NCBI GenBank assembly: GCA_903839795.1
Contig: CAIMDR010000355.1
Span: 1 to 5,797, forward strand
From: an uncultured Methylococcaceae bacterium
Lineage (GTDB): Bacteria; Pseudomonadota; Gammaproteobacteria; Methylococcales; Methylomonadaceae
Length of the DNA stretch: 5,797 bases
Reading direction: 5' to 3'
Shown here: positions 1 to 5,797 of the stretch, piece by piece
Layout: every line of letters starts with the position of its first letter
How positions within the stretch are numbered: position 1 is the first letter of the stretch
Made by a program: the position numbers and the translations under genes
The notes under the pieces: model-generated
The model's database searches: none
What the model was told of the DNA's origin: nothing
Seen by the model: the letters and a program-made list of their open reading frames with translations, nothing else

Positions 1-1769
1 CCAAAGGGTTTAATCAACCGAATTCCCAGCTCTTTCAATTGCTCATCCGTAACAACGGCTGGCGCACTGACCAACGGACACGCCGCTGACTGGGTTTTTG
101 GGAAGGCGATTACATCACGAATAGAACTTGATCCGGTCATCAACATCACCAAACGATCCAAGCCAAACGCCAAACCACCATGAGGGGGCGCACCGTATTT
201 TAACGCATCCAACAGGAAGCCGAATTTCTCTCTGGCTTCTTCTTCGCCAATGCCCAAAATTCCAAACACGGTTTGTTGCATGGACGTGCGGTTGATACGA
301 ATAGATCCACCGCCAACTTCAGTACCGTTTAACACCAAATCATAAGCGCGTGATAACGCCTCAGCCGGATTGGCTACCAACTCTTCGACCGAACAACTGG
401 GCGCGGTAAAAGGGTGATGAATGGCGTTAAAGCGGCCGCTTTTTTCGTCCCAATCAAACATGGGAAAATCAACAACCCAAACCGGTTTCCATTCACCCAC
501 CATCAATTTAAGATCCTGACCCAATTTGACGCGCAACGCACCCATTGCTTCATTAACAATATTGGCTTTATCTGCACCAAAGAAGATTAAATCACCGGTT
601 TGTGCGCCGGTTTTAGCCAGTACACTGTCCCACACTTCTTTGGGGGCAAATTTTACGATAGGTGATTGCAAGCCCTCAAGGCCGGCAGCCAAATCATTAA
701 CCTTAATATAAGCCAAGCCTTTAGCGCCATAAATACTGACAAACTTGGTCAATTCATCAATATCTTTACGGCTTAATTCACTCGCGTTTGGCACACGCAG
801 GGCAACCACGCGACCTTTTGGATCATTGGCGGGAGCTGAGAATACTTTAAAATCGACGTCTTTCATGTCGTCGGCAATATCAACCAACTCTAGTGGAATG
901 CGTAAATCAGGGCGATCAACACCAAAGCGTGAGATCGATTCCTGATAGCTCATGCGTGGAAATTTAGCATCCAACTCGACATTAATCACTTTCGCAAATA
1001 ATTGACGAATCATTTCTTCCATGACTTCCATTATTTCGTTTTCATCCATGAAGGATGTTTCTATATCCAACTGGGTAAATTCAGGTTGTCTGTCAGCACG
1101 CAAATCTTCATCGCGAAAGCAACGCACAACTTGATAATAGCGATCCATACCGGCAATCATCAACATTTGTTTATACAACTGAGGTGATTGCGGCAGGGCA
1201 AAAAACGAATTTTCGTGGGTACGACTGGGCACGATATAATCGCGCGCACCTTCGGGTGTCGCCTTGGTTAAGTAAGGCGTTTCAATTTCAAAAAACTCGT
1301 TATCATCCAGAAAGTTTCTTAAAATACGCGTAACATCACGACGCACCTTCATTTTCTCCTGCATCGCAGTCCGGCGCAGATCAATATAACGATAACGTAA
1401 ACGCAGTTCTTCGTTGACTTCAATATCGCTTTCAATCGGAAACGGCGGCGTTTCGGATTCATTTAAGACTTCAATTTCATTAGCCAGTATTTCAATGGCG
1501 CCAGAGTGCATGTTCGCATTAACGGTACCCGTCGGACGATCACGAACCAGCCCTGTTATTTTTAATACATATTCACTGCGGACATGTTCAGCAATGGCAA
1601 AAGTATCCGCTACGTCAGGATCAACCACGACTTGTACCAAGCCGGCACGGTCTCTAAGGTCAATAAAAATAACGCCGCCGTGGTCGCGACGTCTATGCAC
1701 CCAACCGCAGATTGAAACGGTTTCGCCTAGCTGTTGTGTATTTAATTCTCCGCACTTGTGGGTACGCAT
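1..1769 (-). CDS. aspS: Aspartyl-tRNA synthetase (3' end cut by window edge)
   Basis: This class II synthetase charges tRNA(Asp) with aspartate in the cytoplasm. The reading frame is open from the ATG at 1769 to the left edge, giving 589 codons. E. coli AspRS is 590 residues, so only the last few codons are missing. In order, one can see an N-terminal OB-fold anticodon-binding domain (about residues 1-108, containing [11 protein letters not shown]), the QSPQLYK aspartate-binding segment (Q197, K200), motif 2 ([14 protein letters not shown] from F218, with catalytic R219), a bacterial GAD-type insertion (about 290-420), and motif 3 (GLAFGLDRL, with R539). The offset from E. coli numbering is a steady +2 through the catalytic domain. 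The start fits the family opening MRTHxCG and has AGGA eight bases upstream (1778-1781). H30 and G81 in the anticodon domain match the residues reported for the non-discriminating Pseudomonas enzyme, so it may also charge tRNA(Asn) with aspartate; that is inference. It lies downstream of the FmdB-like gene on the same strand. Confidence 0.97.
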   Translation of the reverse strand, partial: MRTHKCGELNTQQLGETVSICGWVHRRRDHGGVIFIDLRDRAGLVQVVVDPDVADTFAIAEHVRSEYVLKITGLVRDRPTGTVNANMHSGAIEILANEIEVLNESETPPFPIESDIEVNEELRLRYRYIDLRRTAMQEKMKVRRDVTRILRNFLDDNEFFEIETPYLTKATPEGARDYIVPSRTHENSFFALPQSPQLYKQMLMIAGMDRYYQVVRCFRDEDLRADRQPEFTQLDIETSFMDENEIMEVMEEMIRQLFAKVINVELDAKFPRMSYQESISRFGVDRPDLRIPLELVDIADDMKDVDFKVFSAPANDPKGRVVALRVPNASELSRKDIDELTKFVSIYGAKGLAYIKVNDLAAGLEGLQSPIVKFAPKEVWDSVLAKTGAQTGDLIFFGADKANIVNEAMGALRVKLGQDLKLMVGEWKPVWVVDFPMFDWDEKSGRFNAIHHPFTAPSCSVEELVANPAEALSRAYDLVLNGTEVGGGSIRINRTSMQQTVFGILGIGEEEAREKFGFLLDALKYGAPPHGGLAFGLDRLVMLMTGSSSIRDVIAFPKTQSAACPLVSAPAVVTDEQLKELGIRLIKPF

Positions 1770-1878
1770 AAAGTTTTTCCTGTGGATTAAAAAGTTGTTT
1801 ATTACTATTTATTAAAGGTGATGACAGCACGCTGTTTAAGGCGAAATCATGATTTGATTTAACCAGTCGTCTATTTTA
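1770..1878 (-). other. fmdB-aspS intergenic region with small palindromes
   Basis: This is a 109-bp AT-rich spacer between two genes on the same strand. It holds a perfect 12-bp palindrome, AAATCATGATTT (1844-1855), and a short inverted repeat ACAGC-AC-GCTGT (1824-1835). The aspS ribosome-binding site sits at 1778-1781. Neither palindrome is followed by a clear T-tract on the minus strand, so I do not call a terminator, and transcription probably reads through into aspS. No small gene was recognised here. Many gammaproteobacteria have a DUF502 membrane-protein gene between these two genes, and there is no trace of one in this gap. Confidence 0.4.
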
Positions 1879-2145
1879 TTAATCACTTTTACTACTGGCA
1901 GCAGAATTGCCTGCTTTTGGAGCACTAGGTGCTGAAGCTTCGCCCGCTACATTTTTCTTGGCGCCGCTCTTAAAATCGGTTTCGTACCAACCGGTGCCTT
2001 TTAATCTAAATCCGGCAGCCGAGATTTTTTTCATTAATTCCGGCTTTGTGCAGGCAGGACAAAAAGTTAAGGGATCAGCACCCAGTTTCTGTAACGCTTC
2101 GTGCTCATGCCCACAGGACTGGCATTGGTATTCGTAAATTGGCAT
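1879..2145 (-). CDS. FmdB-family putative regulatory zinc-ribbon protein
   Basis: This is a small 88-residue protein of the FmdB/CxxC zinc-ribbon family. It opens with MPIYEYQCQSCGHEHE and carries two knuckles, C8-x2-C11 and C29-x2-C32, which would bind one zinc ion. Family members are named after a proposed regulator of formamidase/amidase expression in Methylophilus, but the molecular role is not settled, so the function should be read as unknown. The segment around residues 45-58 (GFRLKGTGWYETDF) is the usual conserved middle of the family. The last 20 or so residues are a low-complexity tail rich in Ala, Ser, Lys and Pro, probably disordered. The second knuckle reads CPAC-T, where a glycine is more usual. 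I chose the ATG at 2145 because GGAG lies six bases upstream and the family starts with MPxYEY; a TTG 18 bases further up is less likely. It stands just upstream of aspS, a common bacterial arrangement, and diverges from pyrC. Confidence 0.9.
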   Translation of the reverse strand: MPIYEYQCQSCGHEHEALQKLGADPLTFCPACTKPELMKKISAAGFRLKGTGWYETDFKSGAKKNVAGEASAPSAPKAGNSAASSKSD

Positions 2146-2150
2146 TAACC

Positions 2151-2154
2151 ACTC
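2151..2154 (-). promoter_or_regulatory. Ribosome-binding site of the FmdB-like gene
   Basis: GGAG is read on the minus strand (ACTCC on the plus strand, 2151-2155) six bases before the ATG at 2145. It decides the start in favour of the MPIYEY form over the upstream TTG. Confidence 0.65.
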
Positions 2155-2191
2155 CGACAACAAAAAATAATAACTATAAATAAGGGCTGAA

Positions 2192-2219
2192 TTTAGCTTT
2201 TCCAGACACTTACTATAAA
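2192..2219 (+). promoter_or_regulatory. Candidate sigma-70 promoter for pyrC
   Basis: TATAAA (2214-2219) matches five of six positions of the -10 consensus. A poor -35 candidate, TTTAGC (2192-2197), lies 16 bases upstream. Transcription would begin near 2224-2228, in the stretch CCGCC, leaving a leader of about 25-30 bases before the pyrC ATG. The call rests on sequence match and position only. Confidence 0.35.
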
Positions 2220-2235
2220 ATAACCGCCTATTTTA
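2216..2235. repeat. Perfect inverted repeat over the pyrC start region
   Basis: TAAAATA (2216-2222) and TATTTTA (2229-2235) form perfect 7-bp arms around the loop ACCGCC (2223-2228). The repeat overlaps the candidate pyrC -10 box and the expected transcription start. It could be an operator, or simply result from AT-rich -10-like sequences facing both ways in a divergent promoter. The arms contain only A and T, so an RNA hairpin would be weak. Confidence 0.5.
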
Positions 2236-2252
2236 CAGACACACAGCCAACA

Positions 2253-3302
2253 ATGAAAACATTAACCATAACCCGCCCCGATGACTGGCATCTACATGTA
2301 CGAAACGGCGCCATTTTAAAAGCCGTGTTACCGCATACTGCCAAGCAATTTGCACGCGCCATTATTATGCCTAACCTTAAGCCGCCGGTGACCACAGTGA
2401 CTCAAGCCTTGGCGTATCGCGAAGAAATATTGCAAGCAATTCCGGCGGGTATTGATTTCACCCCCTTAATGACGCTGTATCTAACCGGCTCTACGACGGT
2501 CGCCGAAATAAAAAAAGCCGCCGAGTCTGACCCCGTTTATGCGTTTAAATTGTATCCAGCAGGCGCTACCACCAATTCGGATTCCGGTGTTGCTGATATT
2601 AAAGCCATTTTTCCGTTACTGGCAGAACTGGAAAAATACAATATTCCCTTGCTGATTCATGGTGAAGTGACCGACGTACACTGTGATATTTTTGACCGTG
2701 AACGAGTGTTTGTTGACACCAGCTTGACCGCTATTGTCGATAACTTCCCCGGCTTGCGCGTGGTCGTTGAGCACGTTACCACCACTGAAGCTGTGCAGTT
2801 TGTGCAAGCCGCCAGCAATCAGGTCGCCGCAACCATTACCCCCCAACATCTTTTGTTTAACCGTAACGCCCTACTGGCAGGCGGCATCCGCCCCCATTAT
2901 TATTGCTTGCCGATACTCAAGCGTGAACCGCATCGTCTGGCATTGGTTGCCGCCGCGACCAGTGGCAATCCAAAATTCTTTTTAGGCACCGACAGTGCAC
3001 CACATACTACTTTGTCAAAAGAAACCAGTTGCGGTTGTGCCGGCTGTTACAGTGCTCACGCTGCCTTGGAACTTTACGCCGAGGCCTTTGAGCACGCCGA
3101 TGCCTTAGACAAACTGGAAGGCTTTGCCAGTTTTTACGGAGCAGATTTTTACCATTTACCCAGAAACACGGGCACGGTCACTTTAGAAAAGTCCACCTGG
3201 AAAATTCCCGCCAGTTACGGAGAAAACGACACCCTCATCACGCCACTTAAAGCCGGTGAAGATCTGGGTTGGAAAATACAATCCATACACGAAGCAGATT
3301 AA
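2253..3302 (+). CDS. pyrC: Dihydroorotase (class II, PyrC type)
   Basis: The enzyme interconverts N-carbamoyl-L-aspartate and L-dihydroorotate, the third step of de novo pyrimidine synthesis, in the cytoplasm. The protein is 349 residues long, against 348 for E. coli PyrC, and has the same layout with a steady offset of -3. The binuclear zinc site is complete: H13 and H15 (in DDWHLHVR), K99 (the lysine that is carbamylated, in FKLYPAGATT), H136 (LIHGEV), H174 (VEHVTT) and D247 (LGTDSAPH). The mobile substrate loop is present with T106 and T107 (ATTNS). The C-terminal CGCAGCY segment and ILKREPH match the family. The ATG at 2253 gives the usual N-terminus, but the bases before it (ACAGCCAACA) show no Shine-Dalgarno sequence. 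The gene is divergent from the FmdB-like gene. The rnt gene follows after 82 bp, as it does in Pseudomonas (from memory), but a hairpin lies between them. Nothing suggests damage. Confidence 0.98.
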   Translation: MKTLTITRPDDWHLHVRNGAILKAVLPHTAKQFARAIIMPNLKPPVTTVTQALAYREEILQAIPAGIDFTPLMTLYLTGSTTVAEIKKAAESDPVYAFKLYPAGATTNSDSGVADIKAIFPLLAELEKYNIPLLIHGEVTDVHCDIFDRERVFVDTSLTAIVDNFPGLRVVVEHVTTTEAVQFVQAASNQVAATITPQHLLFNRNALLAGGIRPHYYCLPILKREPHRLALVAAATSGNPKFFLGTDSAPHTTLSKETSCGCAGCYSAHAALELYAEAFEHADALDKLEGFASFYGADFYHLPRNTGTVTLEKSTWKIPASYGENDTLITPLKAGEDLGWKIQSIHEAD

Positions 3303-3320
3303 AACCGTAATATTTTACCT

Positions 3321-3344
3321 TGTTACGCCCAACTTGGCGTAACA
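3321..3344 (+). terminator. Hairpin between pyrC and rnt, possible weak terminator
   Basis: TGTTACGCC (3321-3329) and GGCGTAACA (3336-3344) form a perfect 9-bp stem with the six-base loop CAACTT. The following bases (TGCCTTAACTTTTCG) have only a delayed, interrupted T-run, so this is a poor textbook terminator. It could attenuate transcription into rnt, protect the pyrC mRNA 3' end, or act as a processing site. The hairpin itself is certain; its role is inference. Confidence 0.5.
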
Positions 3345-3384
3345 TGCCTTAACTTTTCGATACCTTTGGATACCACCCAACCTA

Positions 3385-4008
3385 ATGGATACACCTGCAA
3401 TTCCTCTAGCCCAACGCTTTAGAGGCTACCTCCCTGTCATCGTCGACATAGAAACAGCCGGCTTTAATCCCAAAAAAAATGCCTTACTGGAAATTGCAGC
3501 CGTTATTGTTGAACTTAACAGTAATAATGAGCTGGAAATCACCGAACGCTATACCACGCATGTGGTACCTTTTAAAAATTCCGAACTCGATCCGGCGGCT
3601 CTCAAATTTAATGGCATCGATCCGTACCACCCGTTTCGTATGGCAATCGATGAAAAAGATGCGCTGGATATGCTCTTTAAACCGATTAAACAGGCCGTAA
3701 AACGTAACAACTGCACACGAGCCATTTTGGTAGGACACAACCCTGCTTTTGATATCGCTTTTTTAAATGCCGCTATCCAGCGCACCCAAATAAAACGCAG
3801 TCCTTTCCATCCGTTCAGCTCCTTTGACACCGCGACATTGGGTGGATTAGCTTATCAACAGACGGTACTGGCAAAAATTGCCCAAGCAGCGGGTTTGGAA
3901 TGGGACAACGAAAAAGCCCATTCAGCGTTATACGACGCTGAAAAGACCGCTGAGTTATTCTGTCTGATTGTTAATAAATGGAACCGTCTTGAAGCGCTTG
4001 ATATGTGA
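3385..4008 (+). CDS. rnt: Ribonuclease T
   Basis: RNase T is a DEDDh-family 3'-5' exonuclease. In gammaproteobacteria it trims the 3' ends of tRNAs, 5S and 23S rRNA and other stable RNAs, working as a homodimer. The protein is 207 residues, slightly shorter than E. coli RNase T because the C-terminus ends soon after NKWNRLEALDM. All catalytic residues are present: D21 and E23 (VDIETAGFN), D123 (GHNPAFD), H179 and D184 (AHSALYDAEKT). The dimer-partner RNA-binding basic residues of E. coli are matched by R11, R13, K106, R112 and K137. The base-stacking phenylalanines correspond to F27, F75, F122 and F144. The E. coli Glu73 position is Ala71 here (LDPAALKFNGID), which may alter 3'-cytosine discrimination. 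The ATG at 3385 is the only sensible start, and no Shine-Dalgarno sequence precedes it. It follows pyrC on the same strand and faces the hsdR remnant. Confidence 0.96.
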   Translation: MDTPAIPLAQRFRGYLPVIVDIETAGFNPKKNALLEIAAVIVELNSNNELEITERYTTHVVPFKNSELDPAALKFNGIDPYHPFRMAIDEKDALDMLFKPIKQAVKRNNCTRAILVGHNPAFDIAFLNAAIQRTQIKRSPFHPFSSFDTATLGGLAYQQTVLAKIAQAAGLEWDNEKAHSALYDAEKTAELFCLIVNKWNRLEALDM

Positions 4009-4052
4009 TAATAAATCAGACACAATTCCAAAAAACACGTAATAATTCAGAC

Positions 4053-4082
4053 AGGTTGGGCACATTTTTTCGTGCCCGACCT
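4053..4082 (+). terminator. Terminator-like hairpin after rnt
   Basis: AGGTTGGGCAC (4053-4063) pairs with GTGCCCGACCT (4072-4082) as an 11-bp stem with one G-U pair and an eight-base loop ATTTTTTC. A short TTT (4082-4084) follows on the plus strand. It lies 44 bases after the rnt stop and 35 bases before the end of the convergent hsdR remnant, so it probably serves as the rnt terminator and perhaps works in both directions. The T-tail is weak on both strands. Confidence 0.65.
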
Positions 4083-4117
4083 TTCCACGTTAAAATATAA
4101 CCAGATTAGAAAGTTAC

Positions 4118-5662
4118 CTAAGCCCATTCCGCACACAAATTCTCTGCCTGTTCCAGCACCAGTTGTACCGCTTCTTCCTGTTTTTCAGGCGGGTATTTGT
4201 ATTTGCGCAATATCCGCTTTACCATTAAGCGTAAACTGGCGCGGACACTTTCACGTACCGACCAGTCTACGCGAGTGCTTTTACGCAAACTTTCGGCCAG
4301 TTCATGGGCGATTTTCTTGAGGGTTTCATCACCCAGTTCACGTACTGATTCTTCATTGTTTGCCAGCGCATCATAAAAAGCCAGTTCGTCACTGTTAAGG
4401 CCCAAATCGGCACCCCGGTTCACCGCTTCCTTAAACTTTTTCGCCATCTGAATCAGCTCTTCCATGACCTGCGCGGTTTCGATGGAGCGATTTTGATAGC
4501 GCTTGATGACGTTGGCGAGCAGTTCCGAGAACTTGTTTTGCTGCACGACATTACTGGCAAAGCGGCTTTTAATTTCCCCTTCCAACAAACGTTCCAGCAA
4601 TTCCACGGCAAGATTACGTTCCGGCAGGTTGCGCACGTCGTTTAAAAAATCTTCATCCAGGATGCCGATATTAGGTTTCTCCAGACCAACGGCGTTAAAA
4701 ATATCCACCACTTCTTCAGAGACGACCGCCGAGCCGATGATTTGGCGTATGGCCAGTTCGCGTTCTTCATTGGTTTTCTTTTTGCCGCTGATTTCTTTCT
4801 TGGTCAACAATACTTTAACCGCCTGAAAAAAAGCCACTTCTTCACGCGCGGCCTTGGCTTCATCCAGGGTACAACAAAGCGTAAACGCTTTGGACATGGC
4901 CAGTGCCGTGTCACAAAAACGCTTTTTACCTTCCTTGATACCGAGTACATGGTTTGCTGTCTTTGCCAGTGTTTTGTGGCCGCCGGTTAAAAAATCACTG
5001 TAATCAAAGCCATGCAACAAGGCTTGCAGAATATCGAGTTTTTCGGCCAATACGGCGTAGGCTTCATGCGCGTCAACAGTCGGACGGCCGCGTCCTTTGC
5101 TGGCGGTGTATTCCTTCAAGGCTTGTTTCAAATCGCTGGCGATGCCGATGTAATCGACCACCAAACCACCTTGTTTGTCACGAAACACCCGGTTAACCCT
5201 CGCAATCGCTTGCATCAAGTTATGGCCTTTCATAGGCTTGTCGATATACATGGTATGCACGCAAGGCGCGTCAAAGCCGGTCAGCCACATGTCACGCACA
5301 ATCACCAGACGCATGGGATCTTCAGGGTCTTTAAAGCGTTTTTCCAGGCGTTTTTTGACTTGCTTGGAATAGATATGCGGTCGCAATAACGGTTTGTCAC
5401 TGGCAGAGCCGGTCATCACGACTTTGATCACGCCTTTTTCCGGATCATCATCATGCCATTCCGGTCGCAGGGCGATAATGGCGTTGTACAAATGCACGGA
5501 AATGTCACGGCTCATGGCGACAATCATGGCTTTGCCGGTTTGTGCCTTGCTGCGTTCCTCAAAATGCGCAACCAGATCGGCTGCGACCTGTTGGATGCGC
5601 GGTTCCGCACCGACAATGCTTTCCAGTGCCGACCAGCGGCTCTTTAGTTCAGCAATTCTCAT
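4118..5662 (-). pseudogene. hsdR: Type I restriction enzyme R subunit, C-terminal half only
   Basis: The frame encodes 514 residues that match the second half of an HsdR (type I restriction, DNA translocase) subunit, normally about 1000 residues or more. Visible are the second helicase lobe ([16 protein letters not shown], residues 45-60; VVMTGSASD, 81-89), motif V ([11 protein letters not shown], 123-133), motif VI ([16 protein letters not shown], 151-166), and the long helical C-terminal region that ends naturally with [11 protein letters not shown]. The PD-(D/E)xK nuclease, the Walker A motif and the DEAD-box half are all missing, so it cannot cleave or hydrolyse ATP by itself. Going upstream from the ATG, the frame meets TAG at 5678-5680 after only six codons. 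No ribosome-binding site precedes the ATG, and no hsdR-like residues are seen in any frame to the window edge. No hsdM or hsdS lies in the window. The internal frame is free of stops over 1.5 kb, so the truncation looks recent, or the fragment may be retained; the first is more likely. An intact gene interrupted by an insertion whose other half lies beyond the right edge is also possible. Confidence 0.85.
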
Positions 5663-5684
5663 TATGGCATCAATCGGCTAAAAT
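5656..5684 (+). promoter_or_regulatory. Candidate rightward sigma-70 promoter at the hsdR break
   Basis: TTCTCA (5656-5661, four of six) and TAAAAT (5679-5684, five of six) are separated by 17 bases. This would drive transcription away from the hsdR remnant towards the right edge. It straddles the truncation point, so it would have been created or brought in by the event that removed the hsdR 5' half. The support is consensus match only. Confidence 0.25.
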
Positions 5685-5797
5685 AGCAGGCTGACTTTAC
5701 CGATGAGACCAATTTATGAGCGCCCCCTTTTGGAAAAAATGCATTGAGCCTTAGCGATGTGACCAAGCAAATGCGTACTGTTTTCGAAACCTTCACC
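5663..5797 (+). other. Junction sequence with possible start of an unknown rightward gene
   Basis: This stretch does not continue HsdR in any minus-strand frame. On the plus strand, an ATG at 5716 opens MSAPFWKK but stops at 5752 after 12 codons. A second plus frame, entered at the TTG at 5744, is open to the window edge and reads LSLSDVTKQMRTVFETFT, with an internal ATG at 5771. Skipping one base after the A6 run (5734-5739) would join the two into one continuous N-terminus, which hints at a frameshift, but the chance frame length is short. I do not recognise the protein. Two minus-strand frames are also partly open (for instance one ending at TAA near 5663-5665), and neither resembles a known family. 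Confidence 0.3.

Noticed and set aside
1414..1815. A 133-codon plus-strand open frame opposite the start of aspS
   Set aside because: It lies antisense to a clearly conserved part of AspRS, encodes a low-complexity Ser/Thr-rich product, and has no family resemblance. It is a shadow of the real gene.
1824..1835. Short inverted repeat ACAGC-AC-GCTGT upstream of aspS considered as a terminator
   Set aside because: A 2-base loop is too tight, the arms are 5 bp, and no T-tract follows on the minus strand.
2616..2985. Overlapping open frames on both strands inside pyrC
   Set aside because: They lie wholly within a complete, highly conserved dihydroorotase frame and have no features of their own.
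3961..4022. A 9-bp inverted repeat TGTCTGATT / AATCAGACA around the end of rnt, plus a second TCAGACA at 4047-4053
   Set aside because: One arm lies in conserved RNase T coding sequence and the spacing is 44 bases. No insertion or attachment site is evident, so chance is the simplest reading.
4503..5681. Several plus-strand open frames of 64-125 codons opposite the hsdR remnant
   Set aside because: Their products are rich in Arg, Ser and Cys in the pattern expected from antisense reading of HsdR. No ribosome-binding sites or recognisable domains are seen.
1..5797. Search by eye for a CRISPR array, tRNA genes, a complete insertion sequence or a defence island
   Set aside because: No regularly spaced repeats, no cloverleaf or conserved T-loop sequence, and no transposase frame were seen. 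The only defence-related gene is the broken hsdR.

Overview
The window looks like ordinary chromosomal DNA of a gammaproteobacterium with moderate GC content (roughly the mid-40s percent by eye). PyrC, RNase T and AspRS all align by motif with gammaproteobacterial versions. RNase T is largely restricted to this class, and the pyrC-rnt adjacency recalls Pseudomonas. A methanotroph-like (Methylococcales) lineage is possible, but that is a guess.

Layout from left to right. (1) Positions 1-1769, minus strand: aspS, aspartyl-tRNA synthetase, complete except for its last few codons, which run off the left edge. (2) 1879-2145, minus strand: a small FmdB-type zinc-ribbon gene upstream of aspS and probably co-transcribed with it. 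(3) 2146-2252: a 107-bp divergent intergenic region with a perfect 7-bp inverted repeat on top of a plausible pyrC -10 box. (4) 2253-3302, plus strand: pyrC, dihydroorotase. (5) 3321-3344: a strong hairpin. (6) 3385-4008, plus strand: rnt, ribonuclease T. (7) 4053-4082: a terminator-like hairpin between convergent genes. (8) 4118-5662, minus strand: the carboxy-terminal half of a type I restriction HsdR subunit. Its nuclease domain and first helicase lobe are absent. (9) 5663-5797: an unexplained junction sequence holding the possible start of an unidentified rightward gene.

The first four genes are housekeeping: tRNA charging, pyrimidine synthesis, and 3' trimming of stable RNA. The hsdR remnant is the only accessory element, and its sharp loss of homology at about 5663-5680 marks a deletion or insertion boundary. 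I found no CRISPR array, tRNA, rRNA or complete mobile element, and no convincing new multi-gene system. The points most worth checking are the hsdR truncation and its right-hand junction, the residues in AspRS that suggest a non-discriminating enzyme, an RNase T specificity-residue change, and the pyrC leader.
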